Positions 1-5,036 of a stretch of 7,994 bases of DNA are shown here, piece after piece. Every line of letters starts with the position of its first letter. Position 1 is the first letter of the stretch. A program made the position numbers and the translations under genes. The notes under the pieces were generated by a model, which saw nothing but the letters and a program-made list of their open reading frames with translations, was not told the origin of the DNA and searched no databases. The DNA is taken from positions 1 to 7,994 of the forward strand of contig CAUZEO010000249.1 in assembly GCA_963578625.1 (NCBI GenBank), given 5' to 3'. Origin of the DNA: CAUZEO01 sp963578625 (GTDB lineage: Bacteria; Verrucomicrobiota; Kiritimatiellia; SLOV01).

Positions 1-405
1 GCGCTGATGTCCGTGGTGGTCGTCGGGCCCGGGTGCACCGCACAAACTGATTCCTCGAACAGCACTCCTTCCGCGGAAGAATCAAGAACGGTTCAGGTTT
101 CGGAGAATACTTTTGCCTCTGAGGTGGAGCGTGCAACGGAGCCGCTCGTCCTGGTTGATTTCTGGGCCACGTGGTGCGGGCCCTGCAAGATGATCGCTCC
201 GTCCCTGGAAAACCTCGCTGGGGAGTATGCGGGCAGGGTTAAGATCTGCAAAGTGGATGTCGATCGGAATGAGGGCCTCGTCAGACGGTTCTCTGCTTCC
301 AGCATTCCGCTGGTCATCTGCTTCAAGAACGGGGTTCAAATCGATAAAATACTCGGAGCTTTTCCCGAGAGTGCATACCGGCAGTGGATAGAAGAGAATT
401 TGTAA
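1..405 (+). CDS. Thioredoxin-domain protein, probable lipoprotein, 5' end outside window
   Basis: Numbering is from the ATG at base 7. The protein has one thioredoxin fold. The redox motif WCGPC is at residues 56-60, preceded by the typical VDFWAT strand, and the cis-proline is at about residue 101 in SIPL. The VDVDRN segment at 83-88 is also standard. The domain is about 105 residues, the usual size. Before it lies a hydrophobic stretch (VVVV), a cysteine at residue 10 and a Ser/Thr-rich linker. This looks like the end of a lipoprotein signal peptide plus a tether, but the residues before the cysteine (GPG) are a poor lipobox. The frame is open to base 1, so the true start is probably upstream and the ATG at 7 would leave too short a signal. 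The expected role is thiol-disulfide exchange, in the periplasm if exported. The thioredoxin fold is secure; the lipoprotein call is inference. Confidence 0.85.
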   Translation, partial: ALMSVVVVGPGCTAQTDSSNSTPSAEESRTVQVSENTFASEVERATEPLVLVDFWATWCGPCKMIAPSLENLAGEYAGRVKICKVDVDRNEGLVRRFSASSIPLVICFKNGVQIDKILGAFPESAYRQWIEENL

Positions 406-492
406 ATTCTGAATTTACTCCTCCCCCAAATCCCTAACACCCAATCCCCCGCCGTTGCTTGTCTCAATTCTTCCTGCTACCCTGCCTTGATC

Positions 493-1083
493 ATGATTGC
501 CTACCTGTCCGGGAATCTCGCGGAGAAACAGCCAACGCGGGTCATCATTGACGCCGGGGGCATAGGCTACGAAGTTCTGATTCCCATTTCCACTTATGAA
601 CGTCTACCCGCCCCGAATTCGGCGATCAAACTGCTGATCTACGATCTGATCCGGGAAGGCGACCGGCAGTTGTTCGGTTTCGCAAGGGAGTCCGAGAGAG
701 AGATGTTCGGCTGGCTTCTTGGCATCAACGGAATCGGTCCGAAAATTGCCCTCAGCGCCCTCAGTGGCTTGACTTCCCGGGAGATCAAGCGCGCCGTGGC
801 GGAGGAGGATTCAAAGCGCCTCAGTGCTATCTCTGGAGTAGGCAAAAAGATGGCGGAGCGGATTGTCATCGAGCTGAAGCACAAGCTCTCAGCGACTGAT
901 CTGCTGGAGGCCGGCGCCGAAGAGATGGATCCCCTGGATTCGCGAACCCGCGATGTCGCTCTCGCCCTGATCGCGCTGGGATACAAGCAGATCGACGCCC
1001 AGAAACTCGCCAGAAATGCCGCATCAAAAGCCGGGGCCGAAGAAACGGTCGAAGATCTTGTTCGGTCCTCTCTTGTTAGTTGA
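493..1083 (+). CDS. ruvA: Holliday junction branch migration protein RuvA
   Basis: RuvA binds four-way Holliday junctions as a tetramer and loads the RuvB motor for branch migration in recombination and repair. The 196-residue length is normal. Domain I (OB fold) covers about residues 1-63 and includes GGIGYEV. Two helix-hairpin-helix motifs follow: GINGIGPKIALSALS at about 77-91 and ISGVGKKMAERIVIELK at about 113-129. The C-terminal RuvB-binding domain (about 148-196) contains ALIALGYK. I chose ATG 493 because it gives the family-typical MIAYLSG start; an in-frame TTG at 487 would add two residues. Neither has a clear Shine-Dalgarno sequence, and the preceding gap (406-492) is pyrimidine-rich with no obvious promoter. 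The acidic-pin region reads E55-G56-D57 instead of adjacent Glu-Asp. ruvB follows after 255 bases. Confidence 0.96.
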   Translation: MIAYLSGNLAEKQPTRVIIDAGGIGYEVLIPISTYERLPAPNSAIKLLIYDLIREGDRQLFGFARESEREMFGWLLGINGIGPKIALSALSGLTSREIKRAVAEEDSKRLSAISGVGKKMAERIVIELKHKLSATDLLEAGAEEMDPLDSRTRDVALALIALGYKQIDAQKLARNAASKAGAEETVEDLVRSSLVS

Positions 1084-1144
1084 GCCGGCGTGCGGGATAG
1101 GGTACATAGGTAGTAGAAAGCAGTAGAAATATAGAACGAACGCC

Positions 1145-1223
1145 TGTTTGAGAGTAGAGGTCTCAGTGTTCAGGTTTCAGGAGGGACGAATTCCCTCCTG
1201 AAACCCGAAACCTTGTTTGAGAG
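1145..1223. repeat. Hairpin element flanked by a 10-bp direct repeat (MITE/REP-like)
   Basis: A perfect inverted repeat pairs bases 1173-1186 (GGTTTCAGGAGGGA) with 1192-1205 around a 5-base loop, a 14-bp stem. It is bracketed by identical 10-bp copies of TGTTTGAGAG at 1145-1154 and 1214-1223. GGTCTC at 1159-1164 can also pair with GAGACC at 1221-1226, extending the fold. No T-tract follows, so it is not a typical intrinsic terminator, although it lies 3' of ruvA. The direct repeats could be a target-site duplication around a small inserted element; that is inference. Related sequence recurs at 1339-1350 and 2453-2461. Confidence 0.6.
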
Positions 1224-1241
1224 ACCCGGGAATGGCGGTTG

Positions 1242-1289
1242 ACGATTACGGATTACGATTCGGATCTTCTCCTCGTCATCCGTAATCGT
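1242..1289. repeat. 12-bp inverted repeat with 24-base loop
   Basis: ACGATTACGGAT at 1242-1253 is the exact reverse complement of bases 1278-1289. A near direct copy lacking one A (ACGATTCGGAT) lies at 1255-1265, so the left arm is partly duplicated. It sits in the ruvA-ruvB gap with no reading frame around it. It may be a decayed intergenic repeat or a structured leader for ruvB. I see no T-run that would make it a terminator. Confidence 0.5.
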
Positions 1290-1329
1290 TGTCCGATTTC
1301 TCATGTATTAAAACACTGAGCGAAGCTCA

Positions 1330-1341
1330 GAGGCCCCACTG
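1330..1341 (+). promoter_or_regulatory. Putative ribosome binding site and CTG start of ruvB
   Basis: GAGG at 1330-1333 lies five bases before CTG 1339, the only plausible start codon that keeps the conserved RuvB N-terminus. A small perfect hairpin, CTGAGC-GAA-GCTCAG at 1316-1330, ends at this site. The start codon itself lies in CTGAAACCTGAA (1339-1350), the reverse complement of TTCAGGTTTCAG at 1169-1180. Confidence 0.45.
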
Positions 1342-2355
1342 AAACCTGAATCTACCAACGCGGATCTCAACCAACCCGATGCCGAACTCGACCTCTCACT
1401 TCGGCCGGGCAGATTCACCGATTTTATCGGGCAGGAGAAAATTCGTGAGCGGTTGGAGCTTTTTGTAAAGGCTGCCCGGGACCGGGGGGACGTACTGGAC
1501 CATATCCTGCTATCGGGGCCGCCCGGATTGGGAAAGACGACCCTGGCCTACATTCTTGCCGACGGCATGGAGGGGAATATCAAGTCGACGTCAGGGCCGG
1601 TCATCGACAAGCCTGCCGATCTTGCAGGCCTGCTCACGAACTTGGAGCGGGGCGACATGCTGTTTATCGATGAAATTCATCGCATGCAGAAGGCGGTGGA
1701 GGAGTACCTCTACTCGGCGATGGAAGATTTTGTGATTGATATCGTCATTGACCAGGGGGCGAATGCCCGCTCCATCCGTCTCGACATTCCGCGCTTCACC
1801 CTGGTGGGCGCCACCACCAGAAGCGGCTTGCTTTCGGCGCCGTTCCGGTCGCGATTCGGGATGACGGCTCGGCTCGATTACTATTCGCCCCAGGCGCTCC
1901 ATGAGATTGTTACCCGTTCCTGCCGGATTTTGAATGTGGAAATCGATGCGGGCGGGTCCGCGGAGATCGGCCGGCGGGCGCGGGGCACGCCTCGCATTGC
2001 CAATAACCTGCTGCGCTGGGTGAGAGATTATGCGCAGGTCAAGGCGGACAACAAGATTACCGCGGAAATCGCCGACCAGGCCCTCACTATGCTCGACATT
2101 GATCAAAACGGCCTCGATGAAATGGATAAACGAATCCTGGAAACCATCCTGTTCAAATTCTCGGGCGGGCCGGTCGGCGTGAACTCGCTTGCGGTTGCGG
2201 TCGGGGAGGAAACAGGAACGATTGAGGAAGTCAACGAGCCGTTCCTGATCCAGGAAGGGTACTTGAAGCGCACCCCACAGGGCCGTTCCGTTACCGAGCG
2301 ATGCTATGAGCTGTTCGGCGTAAAGCCCACCGACGGGCAGCGCAATCTGCTCTAA
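1339..2355 (+). CDS. ruvB: Holliday junction branch migration ATPase RuvB (non-standard start)
   Basis: RuvB is the hexameric AAA+ motor that pumps DNA through the RuvA-bound Holliday junction. Numbering from CTG 1339, it shows the N-terminal SLRPGRFTDFIGQEK block (about 20-34), Walker A GPPGLGKTT (60-68), Walker B with DEIH (111-114), sensor 1 GATTRSG (157-163), the arginine finger in PFRSRFG (about R170), sensor 2 GTPRIANNLLRW (about 216-227) and a C-terminal winged helix with GGPVGVNSLA and RTPQGR. The length from CTG is 338 residues, close to E. coli RuvB (336). The frame is closed by TAA at 1309-1311 and has no ATG, GTG or TTG between there and the conserved block. TTG 1453 would give 300 residues and remove the conserved N-terminus. 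CTG 1339 has GAGG five bases upstream. Identity is certain; the exact start is inferred. Confidence 0.93.
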   Translation: MKPESTNADLNQPDAELDLSLRPGRFTDFIGQEKIRERLELFVKAARDRGDVLDHILLSGPPGLGKTTLAYILADGMEGNIKSTSGPVIDKPADLAGLLTNLERGDMLFIDEIHRMQKAVEEYLYSAMEDFVIDIVIDQGANARSIRLDIPRFTLVGATTRSGLLSAPFRSRFGMTARLDYYSPQALHEIVTRSCRILNVEIDAGGSAEIGRRARGTPRIANNLLRWVRDYAQVKADNKITAEIADQALTMLDIDQNGLDEMDKRILETILFKFSGGPVGVNSLAVAVGEETGTIEEVNEPFLIQEGYLKRTPQGRSVTERCYELFGVKPTDGQRNLL

Positions 2356-2369
2356 AGCAGATTCGAAAT

Positions 2370-2420
2370 GGTGTGACATTTATGTCCCAGTGTGACGCGG
2401 CGCGCGGAATAGTGGGACAT
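2370..2420. repeat. Cluster of GTGTGAC / TGGGACAT half-sites (operator array or insertion-sequence end)
   Basis: Bases 2372-2389 (TGTGACATTTATGTCCCA) form a near-perfect dyad, matching at 7 of 8 positions per arm around TT. A second TGTGAC is at 2391-2396, exactly 19 bases after the first, and TGGGACAT recurs at 2413-2420. GGTGTGAC appears again at 2522-2529, beside the sigma-54 promoter. The cluster is about 140-190 bases upstream of the predicted dnaK transcription start, a usual distance for sigma-54 enhancer sites. Repeated half-sites are also typical of transposase-binding ends, so a solo insertion-sequence terminus just after ruvB is the main alternative. Confidence 0.45.
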
Positions 2421-2521
2421 TATGGCGCCCAAATCGAAGGGTCACCGTCCTCAGGTCTCAGGAATGAAAATAATTTTAACTCACTTAATACAAGTGGCTT
2501 ATGTGCCATGATATACGATGA

Positions 2522-2540
2522 GGTGTGACGTTGGCACACC
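2522..2540. promoter_or_regulatory. 6-bp inverted repeat overlapping the -24 element
   Basis: GGTGTG at 2522-2527 and CACACC at 2535-2540 are perfect inverted arms separated by seven bases. The right arm covers the CAC of the sigma-54 -24 element. A factor bound here would block sigma-54 polymerase, so the site could be a repressor operator. Function is inference. Confidence 0.35.
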
Positions 2541-2547
2541 CATTGCT
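2531..2547 (+). promoter_or_regulatory. Sigma-54 (RpoN) -24/-12 promoter upstream of dnaK
   Basis: The sequence TTGGCACACCCATTGCT matches the sigma-54 consensus YTGGCACrNNNNTTGCW at every defined position. The invariant GG (2533-2534) and GC (2545-2546) are separated by the required ten bases. The predicted start is near base 2558, giving a leader of about 70 bases before the dnaK ATG. No reading frame overlaps it. Sigma-54 promoters need an ATP-dependent enhancer-binding activator; candidate upstream sites are at 2370-2420. An AT-rich tract (2465-2490) lies between, where DNA bending is often needed. Confidence 0.75.
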
Positions 2548-2628
2548 AGGGTCATATGAACGAGTTTTTGTACATCGGTATCTAATTAACGAAGAAGACC
2601 GAATTTTCCCGACAAAGGGAGGTAACAA

Positions 2629-4578
2629 ATGGCCAAAGTTTTAGGCATAGATTTAGGAACGACGAACTCCTGCATGGCGGTCATGGAGGGGGGCGAGCCG
2701 GTAGTCATCCCGAATGCGGAAGGTGGCCGGACTACGCCCTCGGTGGTAGCGTTTACCAAGTCCGGTGATCGCCTGGTAGGTCAGGCAGCGAAGCGTCAGG
2801 CGGTTACGAATCCCGTTAACACGATATTCTCGATCAAGCGTTTCATGGGTCGTCGGTTTGAGGAAGTGACCCGCGAGATCGGGCTTGTTCCGTATGATGT
2901 GATAAAGGCCGCCAACGGCGACGCCCACGTGAAGGTGGAGGGCCAGATCTACAGTCCTCCCGAAATTTCCGCGATGATTTTGCAGAAGTTGAAGGCGGAT
3001 GCGGAGGCGTATCTCGGGGAAACGATTACACAGGCCGTCATCACCGTGCCGGCGTATTTCAATGACAGTCAACGGCAGGCCACGAAAGATGCGGGTAAGA
3101 TCGCCGGTCTGGAAGTGCTCCGCATCGTGAACGAGCCCACTGCCGCCTCGCTCGCATACGGGCTGGATAAGAAAAGCGACGAAAAGATTTCCGTCTACGA
3201 TCTCGGCGGCGGCACATTCGACATATCTGTTCTGGAGATCGGCGACGGTGTATTCGAAGTCAAGGCGACCAACGGCGACACCCACCTCGGCGGAGATGAT
3301 TTCGACCAGGAGATTATCAATTGGTTGGTCGCTGAATTTAAGAAGGAGCAGGGCATAGATCTCTCCCAGGATCCGATGGCCCTACAACGCCTCAAGGAAG
3401 CGGCGGAGAAAGCGAAGTGTGAGCTATCCTCTTCGCAGTCCACCGACATCAACCTGCCCTTTATTACTGCCGATTCTGGAGGGCCGAAGCACATGAACAT
3501 CGCCCTTTCGCGGGCCAAACTCGAACAGTTGGTCGACGGATTGGTTGAGCGATCGATGGGGCCTGTTCATTCTGCCATGAAGGACGCGGGTATCGCCAAC
3601 TCCGAGATGGACGAGGTGATCCTGGTCGGCGGTTCCACCCGGATGCCGAAGGTCCAGGATGCGGTTCAAAAGGCGTTGGGCAAGGATCCTCACAAGGGCG
3701 TGAACCCGGACGAAGTCGTGGCCTTCGGCGCCGCGATCCAGGGGGGTGTGTTGAAGGGCGACGTAAAGGATGTCCTGCTGCTGGACGTGACCCCGCTTAC
3801 CCTCGGAATTGAAACGCTCGGCGGAATTTCCACTCCATTGATCGAGCGAAATACTACGATTCCCACGCGCAAGAGCGAAATTTTCAGCACCGCGGCGAAC
3901 AATCAGCCGCAGGTGGATATTCATGTCCTCCAGGGCGAGCGTAAAATGTCGGGAGACAACAAGACCATCGGGCGGTTTGCGCTTGATGGAATTCCGCCTT
4001 CCCAGCGCGGCGTGCCCCAGATTGAAGTGACTTTCGATATCGATGCGAACGGAATTCTTAATGTCAGTGCAAAAGATCTGGGCACCGGCAAAGAACAGAA
4101 AATTACGATCACCGCATCCAGCGGATTGTCGGATGCCGACATCGAACAAATGGTGCAGGAGGCGGATCAACATGCCGAGGACGACGAGCAGCGCAGGGAG
4201 TCCGCGGAGACGCGGAACCAGGCCGATTCGTTGGCCTACGGCGCGGAAAAAATGTTGTCCGAAAACGCGGACAAGGTTTCCGATGAAAAGAAGAAGCCTG
4301 TTGAATCCGCGATTGAAACTCTCAAGGGGGCGATCAAGGACGATGATATCGAGCGGATGAAATCCGCCATGGAAGCGCTGAACGCGGCGCTGCAGGAAGC
4401 GTCGACGGAACTGTATGCACAGGCGCAAGCCGAGGCCGAGAGCCAGCAGGCAGCAGGCGGACAGCCCGGCGGAAGCGCTCCCGGCGGCGATGAAAGCGCC
4501 GCGCCGGCGGATGCGGCATCGAAAGGCGACGACGTTATTGATGCCGACTTCGAGATGGTGGACGAGGAAAAGAAATAG
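2629..4578 (+). CDS. dnaK: Molecular chaperone DnaK (Hsp70)
   Basis: DnaK is the cytosolic ATP-dependent Hsp70 that binds exposed hydrophobic segments of unfolded proteins, working with DnaJ and GrpE. The 649-residue length is normal. The N-terminal ATPase domain has phosphate loop 1 GIDLGTTNS (6-14), K70, VNEPTAA (167-173), DLGGGTFD (191-198) and GGSTRMP (334-340). The interdomain linker is around DVLLLDVTPLTLG (381-393), followed by the substrate-binding domain and a helical lid. The tail is Gly/Ala/Pro-rich and ends in DVIDADFEMVDEEKK, the usual bacterial pattern. ATG 2629 is preceded by a strong AAGGGAGGT (2615-2623). grpE, dnaJ and hrcA are not adjacent. The gene lies behind a sigma-54 promoter and probably reads into groES, 117 bases downstream. 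Confidence 0.98.
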   Translation: MAKVLGIDLGTTNSCMAVMEGGEPVVIPNAEGGRTTPSVVAFTKSGDRLVGQAAKRQAVTNPVNTIFSIKRFMGRRFEEVTREIGLVPYDVIKAANGDAHVKVEGQIYSPPEISAMILQKLKADAEAYLGETITQAVITVPAYFNDSQRQATKDAGKIAGLEVLRIVNEPTAASLAYGLDKKSDEKISVYDLGGGTFDISVLEIGDGVFEVKATNGDTHLGGDDFDQEIINWLVAEFKKEQGIDLSQDPMALQRLKEAAEKAKCELSSSQSTDINLPFITADSGGPKHMNIALSRAKLEQLVDGLVERSMGPVHSAMKDAGIANSEMDEVILVGGSTRMPKVQDAVQKALGKDPHKGVNPDEVVAFGAAIQGGVLKGDVKDVLLLDVTPLTLGIETLGGISTPLIERNTTIPTRKSEIFSTAANNQPQVDIHVLQGERKMSGDNKTIGRFALDGIPPSQRGVPQIEVTFDIDANGILNVSAKDLGTGKEQKITITASSGLSDADIEQMVQEADQHAEDDEQRRESAETRNQADSLAYGAEKMLSENADKVSDEKKKPVESAIETLKGAIKDDDIERMKSAMEALNAALQEASTELYAQAQAEAESQQAAGGQPGGSAPGGDESAAPADAASKGDDVIDADFEMVDEEKK

Positions 4579-4605
4579 TCGGTGATAGGTGTGTAAGATT
4601 TGAGG

Positions 4606-4643
4606 GGCAGCGGATCGGGGCGTGTGGACGCCTGACGACTGCC
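4606..4643 (+). other. Potential two-level hairpin in the dnaK-groES gap
   Basis: GGCAG (4606-4610) can pair with CTGCC (4639-4643), and inside it GGCGT (4619-4623) pairs with ACGCC (4628-4632) around GTGG. TTATAT follows, but there is no real T-tract, so this is at most a weak attenuator or a structured leader for groES. The gap has no CIRCE element (TTAGCACTC-N9-GAGTGCTAA) and no convincing -35/-10 pair, which favours read-through from dnaK. Confidence 0.3.
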
Positions 4644-4695
4644 TTATATCCGGGTGAATAACCCACAATCGGAAAATAGAAGGAGAAGAAGAGCA

Positions 4696-4983
4696 ATGAA
4701 GATCCAACCACTCGCTGACCGTGTGCTCGTTGAGCCGCTGGACGAAGATGAACAGGTCAAAGGCGGAATTATTATTCCGGACAGCGCCAAAGAAAAGCCG
4801 CAGCAAGGCAAAGTCGTCGCGCTGGGAACCGGAAAACTTGATGAAGATGGAAAGAAGATTCCGTTCAACGTCAAGAAGGGTGACACCGTCCTCATGCCCA
4901 AGTACGGGGGAACTGAAATCAAACTCAATGGGAAAGAATACCAAATTACACGAGAGGAAGACATTCTGGGCATCGTTAACTGA
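4696..4983 (+). CDS. groES: Co-chaperonin GroES (Hsp10)
   Basis: GroES is the heptameric lid that caps the GroEL cavity during ATP-driven folding. The product is 95 residues, the standard length. It starts MKIQPLADRVLVEP. The mobile loop that docks on GroEL covers about residues 17-34 and carries the GGIIIPD segment (23-29). The beta-barrel core includes KKGDTVLMPKYGGTEIK (60-76), and the end EEDILGIV (87-94) is typical. ATG 4696 is chosen because AAGGAG at 4680-4685 is ten bases upstream and the protein then starts at the family-standard point. An in-frame GTG at 4654 would add an arginine-rich 14-residue extension with no family support. groEL follows after 53 bases. Confidence 0.97.
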   Translation: MKIQPLADRVLVEPLDEDEQVKGGIIIPDSAKEKPQQGKVVALGTGKLDEDGKKIPFNVKKGDTVLMPKYGGTEIKLNGKEYQITREEDILGIVN

Positions 4984-5036
4984 CGCGCCCGGGATTTTCT
5001 GAATACCTCTGAACCAAGATAGAAGGAAATAGAACA

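Noticed and set aside
1173..1205. Hairpin after ruvA as an intrinsic terminator
   Set aside because: The stem is strong but there is no T-tract after it, and it is about 90 bases beyond the stop; repeat element is the better reading.
1239..1268. TTGACG as a -35 for ruvB
   Set aside because: No acceptable -10 lies 16-18 bases downstream; the best is about three of six matches.
1084..1338. CRISPR array in the repeat-rich gap
   Set aside because: The repeats are few, mostly inverted and not regularly spaced, and no cas gene is near.
1453..2355. ruvB starting at TTG 1453
   Set aside because: It would remove the conserved N-terminal block (SLRPGRF, IGQEK), which is intact in frame upstream.
2491..2507. 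TGGC-TTATGT-GCCA as another sigma-54 site or operator
   Set aside because: The GG to GC distance is wrong for sigma-54, and the 4-bp arms are too short to mean much.
2509..2517. Extended -10 (TG-A-TATACG) as a sigma-70 promoter for dnaK
   Set aside because: It lacks the key final T and has no -35 match at proper spacing; the sigma-54 site is far stronger.
4654..4695. GroES start at GTG 4654
   Set aside because: It adds an arginine-rich extension not known in GroES, and a good ribosome site precedes ATG 4696.
4579..4695. CIRCE/HrcA operator or heat-shock sigma promoter before groES
   Set aside because: No TTAGCACTC-N9-GAGTGCTAA or CTTGAA...CCCCAT-like pattern is present, nor before dnaK.
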